Source of the DNA: Tricholoma matsutake
Lineage: Eukaryota > Basidiomycota > Agaricomycetes > Agaricales > Tricholomataceae
Length of the DNA stretch: 64,000 nt
Reading direction: 5' to 3'
Assembly: GCA_026075535.2 (NCBI GenBank)
Contig: AP026546.1
Coordinates: forward strand, 8,494,001-8,558,000
Below, piece by piece: positions 53,181-62,819 of this stretch. A program made the position numbers and the translations under genes. The notes beneath the pieces are model-generated. The model was not told the origin of the DNA. It ran no database searches and saw nothing but the letters and a program-made list of their open reading frames with translations. The stretch's first letter is position 1. Each line of letters opens with the position of its first letter.

Positions 53181-54900
53181 ATGCCACCATTACACACTTC
53201 CATGGTGCCAGCACACCACACACATCGCCGACACAACCACCCTCGCCACCGACACAGCCACAAGTGATAGCACAGCCACCTACAGTGCATAAACAACTCA
53301 CCAACACCAGACATATAGTGCTGTTCCAGCCTGGCTTGGCCTGGAAGCCACAGCTTTGGCCTGGCCTGGGGTGGCTTTGGCTTCCTCAAACCCCAGGCCA
53401 TGACTTTTGTATGTAAAAATGAATTTTCAGCAGTACTCTCTCAAAAGGACTGTCTTATCATTAACATATGCATTGTAATTATTACTACTGTATAGTACAT
53501 GACATTGACAAAGGTAGCAGACACTAAAATGTCCTTAGCGCTGTCACCATCAGCGGCAGGCACCATTTCCCCCTCATTGTCAGAGTGTCACCCCACCATT
53601 GCTGTAGTGTGGCTGTCCCTGCCCATTTCTGCATGAGGATGTTGTCTTGTGTTGTTGCTGGCCCTTGCATGTATTTAGTTGTTAGTAGTGTACATAAACC
53701 ATGTTTTAAAAAATATTACACACCTCCAACCTGGGAACCTCTGGGTTTGCCTGAGTGTTGTGGTGTGGTGGGCTGTCACCTCATTGGTCATGCAGGGGAG
53801 GGTTGGTTGGGTTCCTAGTGCTCCCCATCGCATGTTAGTGTTAGAGGATGAATCTAGCTAGTTAGCAAAAGGAAAAGATATCTGGGACTCAGAAGGCATT
53901 GTCCTCTTGGGCCCAGTCCCTCCCTGCCCACATCACGCCTTGATCTTTGCTGTTTCACTGTCATTGGCTTCTATGTTGACATTTGCATGTCATCATTTCA
54001 CCATCTGGTGGCACTGGGTTTTGTTGCTGGCGTTGGCATATGTGTTATCTCCCAACTGTATGAAAGTTTGGTCCTGTAAGAAAAGCAAAATTAGTCTCTC
54101 AATGGGTGTGAAAAAAAGCGAGCTGGGCCCAAGCACCATTGCCCCTGTTGCTGCTGTGTCCCTCATTCCTGGCATTGACATGGTTGATGTAGGTAGGGGT
54201 GTTGGGGGCCCTGTCATAGCCTATTGATAATGAAAATGTCAGTAAGAAAAAGAAAGTGAAAGAAAGTAAAACATACCAGAGCTCGAGAGTCTCTTATGTC
54301 CCATTGTCATGTTGCCATCATTGCCATTGCTGTTGCCATTGCAGTCCCATTGCTGCAAGCGTTCTTCATTGTTGTAGCCCCTGCAAAGAACATTGTTGTT
54401 AGTCATGGCTCAGGGACTTACAGAAGCTCAGTGGTGTTGTTATGTGTGTTGAGGATGCTGGTGTTGCTCGACTCAAAGTCACAAAGTCAGACAAATGACA
54501 TGATGGTAATGGGCTTGCTGCTGTCTCTGATATTGTTCTTGAGGAGCTCTGAGTCATCACCAATGTTGATTATGTCAGTGTTTTGCTGTATAGCTTCAGG
54601 TTTAAGGTTTGATGAAGATCATGCCCACAAAAATCCAATCAAAAATGTAGTATTGTTAAACACTTCCACAGTGCTGGCACAGCCACACACATCGCCAACA
54701 CAACCACCCTTGCCGCTGGCACAGCCACCAGCGATAGCATAGCCACCTACGGCGCATAAATGACTCACCAACACCAGATATACCAATGTCTGTGTTACAG
54801 TGAGTTATGGCCACCCTATGCCATCAACACACTCCCATGGCACCGACACAGCCACACACATCACCGACACAATTACCCTCGCTGCCAGCACAGCCACAGG
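53181..54900 (-). repeat. Dispersed 100-130 bp repeats and intron-like low-complexity gene
   Basis: Three direct copies of CACACATCGCCRACACAACC with CTBGCACAGCCAC: 53181-53300, 54660-54770 and 54826-54897. The first replaces the expected N-terminal part of G3 gag, so an insertion lies here. Between copies, on minus, are intron-like blocks: GTATGTTTTACTTTC..AATAG (about 54277-54225), GTAAGTCCC..TGCAG (about 54424-54381), and TTTGCTTTTCTTACAG (about 54076). Exons are Met/Asn/Thr-rich (MPGMRDTAATGAMVLGP). No domain and no terminal inverted repeat recognised. Confidence 0.4.
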
Positions 54901-55128
54901 CAAATACAACAACAACAACCAGTGACATGCATCCTGGCAACAGCACCATACATCCTTATTACCCTTCTATCCACATCCAGCAGTGCCAACATTATCCTAT
55001 TGATGTGGTACCTTCCTATTTTGTGACTACACCCAATGCAGCCTTCCAAAATCACACACTATGTTTGATGCAGCCTTTTACTTACATGGTCGATCTTTTT
55101 CTTACATTTTTATTCCTTAACTGAGCTC
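54901..55128. other. Left flank of E5, unassigned
   Basis: Contains CAACAACAACAACC and Thr/Gln-rich frames; nothing recognised. Confidence 0.35.
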
Positions 55129-55512
55129 TTTACACTGCCCCACATATTCCTGGTTATCCCTGCCACAGCTATTGTTCACCAAATGTTGCATTCCTGGCTG
55201 TTTTTCCTCCAGTGGTATTCCTGGTTCAGTCCTGGTATATTCCTGGTAAATCAGGCTCTTCCTGGTACTATTCCAGGAATTCCCCAGGACTTGGACTCTC
55301 AGGAATCTGGGGGGACTGACCAGGAATCCTGTAGGACTCTATAAGAGTAACCAGGACTCTGTAGGACTCATCAGGACTCACCAGGACTCATCAGGACTCA
55401 TCAGGACTCACAAGGACTCACAAGGACTCACAAGGACTCACAAGGCACAAGGAATCCAGTAGGATTGAACCAGGAGTCCTTACTACTACTACTAAGTACT
55501 AAAATAAATGAC

Positions 55513-55590
55513 ATGAGCTGAAATTGAACCCTAGGCATGAGACAACAACATTTTAGCATAGCCAATATAACCACTACACCACATAGACTT
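55513..55590 (-). ncRNA. tRNA-like Pol III unit, left arm of E5 (beta type)
   Basis: Minus strand: A box TGGTGTAGTGG (55571-55581), B box GGTTCAATTTC (55520-55530), TTTT near 55503. Outward facing. Confidence 0.62.
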
Positions 55591-55634
55591 ATGAGGTATC
55601 TCCACTTACTGCTCTAGGTACCATTGGGGCAGCT

Positions 55635-56790
55635 GTGCATGACAAAGCACACAGCAACATATCAACATTGCCAGCTCATCATCCACCATCATAACCACTC
55701 TCGACAATGATGCCACCTCTCTTCCACTGCCTCCCCTCTGTCAACACCTGTCGCCACTGCTCCTATGGCCACCACCACCTTGTCTAATGCTGCCAATGGC
55801 CGCATTTGAACCACCTCAGGCCCAAACAATGACAGATGTTGTTTGGGGCCCAGGTAATGTTTTTTACTTTTTTTTTATTGAACTAACTAATATTTTCTTT
55901 GCTTCTTTAGGTTCTAACTATATCATGACAACAAGATGACACCAAACGACTAACGAAGAACAACAAATGACAAATGACAAATGATGAATGAAGAAACAGA
56001 GAACGACGATGCAGAGAGGGAAGGCCATAAGGAAATGGGCCCAAACGACATACATCGTCATTTGGGCTCCAGGTAAGTTTTTTTTTGTTTGTTTCATTCT
56101 TTTTTGATTAATATTAGTTCTCTTTTGACTTTTTATAGTTTCTCATTGTATGATGTGACCCATCACTGCCACCGCACCTTCCACCGCCATGAGCAGCTGC
56201 TCGCGGGGTGGAAATGGGGAGTGATGATGAGGACCAAGGAGATGGAGATGAGGAGCTGCAAATGATGAGAGCAGCGGGGTGGCAAGGCCCAAAACGACGA
56301 GAGCAGCAGGGTGGCAAGACAAGGATGGGAGGACAACAGACGACCACAAAAACAATGGGACAGGGAGGACAACGGATGACAAGCACGACCCAGCACCCAG
56401 CACCGCTGCTGCAAGCAACTGCTCACAGGGTGGAAGGAGGGGTGCGAGGACAGAGATGACCATGCAACAATGACAGGACACCAGCACCAGGGAATGCAAC
56501 ACGGCCAGGACAGTGACAGCAAAGCCAGGACAACAAACGGGTGCAAGGATGGAGACAACCATGCAACGACAACAGGACACCAGCACCAGGGAACACAACA
56601 GCGGGAGACAGCCAGGATGGCAATGATGACCAGGAAGGGCATGACCAGGAGCACTATGGAAATGATGCCCCCAGGAAGGGCATGACCAGGAGCAGCATGG
56701 AAATGATGCCCAGGACAGCAACAATGAGGACAGCAACAACGAAGGCCCAGCACCCAGGACAACAGGGACAAGATGACAGGCATGACTCAC
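55635..56790 (+). other. Intron/hairpin cassette of E5
   Basis: Shared start ATGACAAAGCACACAGCAAC at 55640. Two palindrome-plus-donor modules: 55819-55851 then CAGGTAATG, intron to CTTTAG (55909); and 56037-56070 then CAGGTAAGT, intron to TTATAG (56140). AGC..GCT hairpins with GGGTGGA at 56188-56214 and 56414-56438. This is the cleanest copy of the module. Downstream frames are His/Pro/Gln-rich without domain. Confidence 0.6.
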
Positions 56791-56796
56791 CAGGCC

Positions 56797-56984
56797 ACCC
56801 CCACATTTTGCATGGGGCAGTTTTTTTCATTTTTTATTTATGGTAATACCTTCCCCCTCACCCGCGTTTTATGTGGGTGAGGGGTTTTTATGTATATATT
56901 TGTAGGACTCCCCCTCGCACCTTGCATGGGGGAGGTTTTTTTTTTATGTAATTAATGGTGTATCCCTCGTGTTGGATGCGAGGG
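56797..56984 (+). repeat. C-rich hairpin array of E5
   Basis: Four stem-loops: 56797-56817 (then T7), 56853-56884 (CCCCTCACCCGC..GTGGGTGAGGGG, then T5), 56910-56935 (CCCCTCGCACCTTGCATGGGG, then T10), 56963-56984 (CCCTCGTGTTGGATGCGAGGG). Same order as E2. Confidence 0.7.
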
Positions 56985-57089
56985 ATGTAGTTAATAAATT
57001 TTATTTGATCTTAATTGTGAGCTTCAAGAGAGAAATAGCTAAGTTTGAGTTTGAGGGTATAAATACACTTTTACATTGCAGCTAATAAT

Positions 57090-57175
57090 TCTCTTGTGGC
57101 TCAACTTGTTAAGCACTTGTTTGGTTTGTCATGTGATTCTTGATCATGAGTTCTAGAGTTCAATCCCTGCTCTGA
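57090..57175 (+). ncRNA. tRNA-like Pol III unit, right arm of E5 (alpha type)
   Basis: A box TGGCTCAACTTG (57097-57108), B box AGTTCAATCCC (57157-57167), TTTT at about 57184. Outward facing. Confidence 0.6.
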
Positions 57176-57356
57176 ACAAGTTTATTTTGTAGGTACTTTG
57201 TGAAATTCATGAAGTCTGAACTCATAAGATATCTCAAATTGATTTTCCATTATGGTATGACTTTAGGGTACTGAGTCCCACTATATTCCTGGTGAGTCCC
57301 ACTGGATTCCTCCAGGACTCTGTGGGGGAGTGTAAAGTTCAGTCTGCAAGTGGGCT

Positions 57357-58280
57357 TTGAGTGAACTCTGCCACTGTGCCTTGGTGCAGACTGACTTGAA
57401 ACCAAGGGATATTCTGAGCCAAATTGGGCACTACTTTGGAAAACTGAGTCCTAGCAAGAAGTCTTTGTCTTCTTGGGTTGTTGAAGAGTTATCTTTATGC
57501 TCATGTGCTCTCCAATCTCCCTTGCCTATAAATGCTTTAGTACTCCTGGATGAGGCACAGATGCACAAGCTTGTTAGCCAAATCAAGCTTTTATACACAT
57601 TTTTAGATCATCCACACCAGCACATTATCATTCCTCACAACCACATCTGAACCCAAGAGGAATGCAACACAAAGGCCATGGCCAAGTTCCTTGCACATGT
57701 TCAAGAAAACACTGATAAAAAGCTCCCATTCTGTGATTACACACCCTCTTATCTACATATCCTGGAGCTGAGAGGGCCATTTAGCCCAGACATGGTATCC
57801 ACCTTGGAAGGACTTTTCATTGCATTGATTTTCAGAGGCATCACCTTTCACACAGATTTTCTACTCCAGCAAGAACAGATATTTTGACATCCATCTGATT
57901 GGCAGGAGTTATTCAAGAAGTTATTGTCAGTTCATCCCCCTATTTATTTCTGCGACAGAAATGCCTATGGACAGTGCATGGTTGCACAGGACATCTGCCA
58001 CATCCCTGTACTGTGGGAGGCATCAGGCAATTTGGAGTTGGCCAGATGGGTAAAGGATACTATCCTACTCATCAAATTTGAAACATTATACAACACATTT
58101 CTCAAGGGGACCCTCAGGAAGCAAAAGGTATTTCCCAGATTTGGAACCTTGAAGCCATTTCTGCTGGCATCAGACTATGCAATAGCTGGGAAGGCAACAA
58201 TGCCATTGCTGGCTTCAGTAAGTAAGATTTGCTTGCACCAACATCGAGTCAACAATCCAGACCTTTACAATGGTCCATGA
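57357..58280 (+). pseudogene. Unrecognised 308-codon gene with two TGA stops
   Basis: One phase stays open from 57357 to 58280 except for TGA at 57648 and 57882. Pieces: LVQTDLKPRDILSQIGHYFG, LPINALVLLDEAQMHKLVSQ, AKFLAHVQENTDKKLPFCDY, YLHILELRGPFSPDMVSTLE, KDTILLIKFETLYNTFLKGT. Composition looks like a real globular protein. I do not recognise the family. It starts 20 bp right of E5, so the 5' part may have been displaced. The two stops fit the CGA-to-TGA decay seen elsewhere. Confidence 0.5.
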
Positions 58281-58487
58281 TTATCTCATGCACATCATCC
58301 TAGATCATTGTTGTCAACAGATGGACTTTGGGGGAATATTTGTTGAGTATGCTCTCTGCAAATCTAACTGGCTTGACACTAGTATATTCAGAAATGTGTC
58401 AAAAAATGTAACATAAAATCACCTGTACTATCACATACTGACTATGATGAATGACAAGGTGTTTGTCCAATTAGAAACAAGGGGAAT

Positions 58488-60371
58488 CTAAGCTAGAAGG
58501 CCAAGAACAATCACAAATAGAATATTAGGCATAAGAGCTAGGGACCTTCCATTTGCATACGGTCCTATAGTGGGTTCAAAGGAACCTGCAGCAAAACCCA
58601 CTGTGACTACAGAGTTGTTGACAAGGTCTTGTTTACCACCTCCCCATAGAGGCAGATCATTCAGTCTGTCAAAGCTATGCTCATCAAACTTAAATCCATT
58701 CTGCATCACATCAAAGATAGGAACTAAAAAACAAAGTCAGCACCATGGAAGCAATCGAAAGTTAGCAACTCATACCAGGCTGTTCAAAATTGAGAAAGCT
58801 TGGATAGTTATCCATGTTAATTTTGGATGAACTTCTGGCTTTTGAGGGAGAGGAGTACTTAGACAAGTGAGCCCCCAAATATTTTTTTGGAGCTAAGTTA
58901 CGACCAGTATAACTTGAAATGTGCAGCATTTTCAATGAAAAACTCACAGCCTGAACTAGCTCCCTCTTTCCATGTACTGAGCACAAATATGGGCCCAGAA
59001 ACAGGACCTGCAAGGTCACATACCCCAAAGGCATTGCCTAGATATGCCACCACCAGTTGAAATTCTTGACTGAGAGGGACTAAACAAAGATGATATACTC
59101 ATTTATCAGAATCATAGCCTGAGCTGTATGGGGTTCTGAGATAGGTTTCCCCAATGCAGCCAGTGATCAAGAATACTGCATTCTCCCCTGTGTTGGAGGT
59201 CACCAGTCTGGAATCTTTTGCCCTGACAAAGGACAGGCTTGCACAAGCAGGATTTAAGAAACATCCATAACTTTCAGAAGCTAAGGCCACATCCAAGTTC
59301 CTGTTCAGGTGTAAAACAACTACTGAAACATCTCTGATATTTATCAAAAACTTACTCTTTTTGTATCCTGTACAAATCTGGCGCAATTAGTGAATATTTG
59401 ATATAACTATTGGCATTGACAACATCCTTGGAACTATGCAGTGCCATGTAGACATATCTGAAATAGCATAAGGTCTCAAAATTGATGCAAGAAACAGAAC
59501 CCTCCTACGGTAATGGCTTCAAGGACTTGTACACATCCTTGAGAGCCTCGTCTTGAAGGCTTTCATTGAGTACAGTTCTGTCTTTGACCATGGCTTTATC
59601 CTTTCCAATACCTTCTGATGTTTTTTCAGGGGTAGCTTGTCTGTCTTCCTTATGTGCTGTAGGTCTGTCCCCGATGCTAGAAACAATGGAAGTTCTGAAT
59701 TTAATTCAAAGTAATCAGAATAGCAGTATTAATACGTTTTTCCTTTGTGTGCCCTCTTCCTGGCCAGCTTCCACTGTTCAGACCTTACATCCATACAATG
59801 TAAGAAAACTGTTAGACAATAATAAAGCAACACTGACCTCTCATTGGACCCAACATTCACTAATGCAGCATCATCAATAAAGTCCTAATCAACAGAATTC
59901 TCTTCATATACAAATATGGTGGGGCTTTTGGATGTTTTTAAGGCCACACCTCTTGCCTTGGAGCGCTCCACAACAGGACGAGAGGACCATTTGACATCCT
60001 CTAGTTCCAAATCAGATGCTATGGATATAACTGAGGATTCTCATTGACATGAATGATGACTAGTATATTTCCCCTTTTGCCATCTGCCCCTATTAAAAGA
60101 CAGTTGGACCCAAAGGCAAGCAAAAACTCAAATGGCACATACACATATGGCCTAGCTTTCCCAGACTCTCTATCTTGTTTGCTTTCCCCCTCAGAAAATG
60201 GGGATCATTCCCTGGTTTGTCTTAAGAACCAATCAATCCAAAATGGGAGACAATGAATATAAAAAACACCCACTCTTTCTTTTTCTCTTGCCTGCACCCA
60301 CTGAAAATCAGCGAAAAGAAACCAGAACATGTGAATCAAAACATACCCCTTGAACTTTCTAGAATCCATGG
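58488..60371 (-). pseudogene. Unrecognised multi-exon gene
   Basis: Minus strand from MDSRKFK (60371) with an intron GTATGTTTTG..TTTCAG next. Exon pieces: YVYVPFEFLLAFGSN, GADGKRGNILVIIHV, SIASDLELEDVKWSSRPVVE, SKARGVALKTSKSPTIFVYE, LKKHQKVLERIKPWSKTELY, GVCDLAGPVSGPIFVLSTWK, and KFDEHSFDRLNDLPLWGGGK with GFAAGSFEP near the end (58500-58690). Stops and frameshifts (TAG at about 59888, TGA at 60223) break it. No domain recognised; could be a host gene relic or an unrecognised transposon gene. Confidence 0.4.
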
Positions 60372-60789
60372 TGTCGCTGTGGCAGGGTAAGTAATCTATT
60401 GGTGCTCTGTTGACCAGGTGGTCACAATGTGAGAGGAACGGTAAGCAAACTCGGTAAAATGAGAGGATAAATGTTGGTAAATGAGCCAACAACTCAATGA
60501 AAGGGAGAGGGGTGTGCAGTAATGCACTAGAGTGAAGACGGCGTGAGCTGTGTAGTCAGAGGAGTGGTCAACTTCAATTGAAGACTCAAACCATGAGATT
60601 ACATGCCAATATCATCAAAAGTGGATATTCAATGTGTCGAAGAAAAGGTTGCTCATTTGGACTTTAGTATCAGTAACAAAGTGAACCACTTCACTGGAAA
60701 TATTACTTGTAGTAATGGAAAATTGAGAGAACTAAAGAAATTGGGCTGAAAGACTTATAACTTGAATACTTAGCTTAACTTCTACACCT

Positions 60790-61245
60790 TTGTGTGTAGT
60801 AAACTTGGGTAGCCTTTGTGAACTCAGAGGGAAACTTAAGGGGAAATGTGAAATGAGAGTCCAAGGTTATTCATCCCATTCAAGAGGTGTGGAGACACCT
60901 TTATACAAGTCAAGTACCAATAGTGAGAAAACCATGTCACACTCATTCTCTTGTGCTGACAGGACCAATCAACCAGAGAGATAAACTATTAAAGAAGCAG
61001 GGTTGTCAAATTTGGAAAGTGTTGTTGATCTTCAAGATATGGTCAGTGTTTGCATGGCAGATGATGTCACAGTGGTGTCATCAAGTTCTTGTCTCAGGGT
61101 TTCAGCAACCGGGGATGACTCAGGGAGAGGACAGTTGTCAAAGTTCTCTATTGACATCATGTCACCTGTGCCCCCAGCAAGCATGGAGAACACTCAAGAG
61201 GTGTCCCTAAACCTTACCATCCAGTTGATCAATCCATCGTACTAA
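60790..61245 (+). CDS. Unrecognised plus-strand frame, one internal TAA
   Basis: 151 codons in one phase with a single TAA at about 60982: CEMRVQGYSSHSRGVETPLY and NLESVVDLQDMVSVCMADDV..SIDIMSPVPPASMENTQEV. Ser/Thr-rich. May be an exon of a decayed gene. Low support. Confidence 0.25.
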
Positions 61246-61299
61246 GAAGTTGACTAGCCAGTGGAAGGGGAATTGGCTCAAATCCCAGATTGTCATCAA

Positions 61300-62815
61300 G
61301 ATTAGTTATAAATAGAAAAAGGAAGTGTCAGGTGTAAAAACAATTAATGACCAGAACCTTTCCATCTTGCTGACAGTGGAGCTGTCAGTGTGTGAGCTGA
61401 GGAAGCATTGAGACATGAGATGCGTGATTGATGCATCATATGAAGAGATGAGTTGTTCATGCTGAGAAGGGTCAAATAATGTGCTGTAATGGATGAAGAC
61501 AAAGTTAGTAACTGGAAGTACTAAAGAATGTAGGAAAAAGAGAAGGGTATACAGCAGTCCAAGAGTTCTGGTGCATGAAGGTGCATCCATGACAAAATTC
61601 CTGAAGATGGGGAAGTTGGTGAACAGGCCTACTACCCCTTCCACATTGCTCACTTCAGTCGAGATGGAGGGCTCTCTGGCACAACTAATCATAAGTCAAA
61701 CAAAAATTTGAGACAGGGAAAAAAAGTCCAGATACCTTTTCCCTTTTTGTTGGTTATGCCTACTAAAAATAAAATGAGAAAAAAAAAACAGGAAGAGGAG
61801 GATGTTTCATACACTTATCTTTCTGCAAATCTCTGGGATGGTTTCCAGTGTCACAGTCCAATTCTGATCTAGAAGATGCAGTCAAGGGTAAAGGTGCTTG
61901 CATCTTGGGAGGGTTTGTAGCTTTCCTAACAGTTTCATGTTTACTCTATGATGAACATTGAGTATGTCAATATTCTATAGCACAACTTACAGGGTTTCCT
62001 TTTCTGATGCATTATCAAGGGCAACAACATTGACTGGATGAGCACTGTACAAACATGGGAGAAACAAAAGGTTCAAACCACAGAAACAACAGACCTTAAA
62101 GTACTGTTGTAAGCCCCTTTCTCCATAAGTTTCTCCAGCCACTGAGGATGAGAGGGTGTTGCCATGGTATCCATACTATTACTGGCACCAAACAATGTTA
62201 GTGGCAAAAAATGTATAGGAAGGAAGACATACCCTATGTTACCCACTTCCTCTGAAGTTTGGCTGCGAGTACGCTTTTTGCCATGCTGCTCTGTTAAGGC
62301 TGACACTTTTTTTACAGCCATCTTTGGCATGACTCCAGGTTCCAACCTATCTGGGAGAAATAAGGCATCAGAAACAGTATTAATCATTTGACTTGAATGA
62401 CAACATACTTTATGGTTACAGGATCCTGAACAGGACTTTGGCTTTGAATGTGCCTTCCGCCATGCTTGACATCAGACCTCTTTCTTTTCATGTGTGGGGG
62501 CCTGCTTCAAAGGTGATTTTGAGTGGCTGGCCACCCAAAAACTGGGATAAAGCTGGAAGATATTAACATGTACAACCAAAGAAACATACTTGGAGATGTC
62601 AGTGGTACCAAATTTAAGCCAGTTTGAAATGCTACCCAAGGCAGATGCCCTGAACAATTATAAGAAAAAATCAGGGAATGACTGTATTGCAAAAAACATA
62701 TATCTCACCTTTTGGAGGACACTGCTGGCATATCATCATATTCTGGGGTACCTGGTGTGGCAAGGTGGCTCTTCTTGGGCTGCACATAGCCACTTCTGAT
62801 TCTCTGCAACATGAG
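61300..62815 (-). CDS. Unrecognised multi-exon gene, probably nuclear protein
   Basis: Minus strand. Start MLQRIRSGYVQPKKSH (62815), exons joined by well-formed introns: about 62709-62651 (GTGAGATA..TTCAG), 62592-62544, 62412-62355 (GTATGTTG..CCCAG), 62236-62186 (GTATGTCTTCC..GCCAG). Peptides: ASALGSISNWLKFGTTDIS, DRLEPGVMPKMAVKKVSALT, GKKRTRSQTSEEVGNI, MATPSHPQWLEKLMEKGAYN, KATNPPKMQAPLPLTASSRS, SISTEVSNVEGVVGLFTNFP. KKRTR looks like a nuclear localisation signal. TGA near 62493. Regular intron spacing suggests a host gene; no known domain. Confidence 0.4.
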
Positions 62816-62819
62816 ATGT

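Larger units (their letters stand above)
55129..57336 (+). mobile_element. Element E5: non-autonomous KDZ-like transposon with tRNA-like arms
   Basis: Left end TTTACACTGCCCCACATATT, right end reversed TTTACACTCCCCCACAGAGT. Left arm has a run of AGGACTCAYMA repeats (55335-55445), right arm GGATTCC/GGACTC motifs. Beta tRNA-like unit at left, alpha at right. Cassette on plus. It is E2 in reverse orientation: right arm (57000-57250) matches the E2 left arm over some 250 bp. No clear target duplication. Confidence 0.8.

Noticed and set aside
55335..55445. CRISPR-like array (AGGACTCAYMA repeats)
   Set aside because: Repeats of 10-11 bp without unique spacers, in a eukaryotic transposon arm.
56797..56984. 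Bacterial Rho-independent terminators
   Set aside because: Hairpin plus T run fits by shape only; all gene content is fungal.
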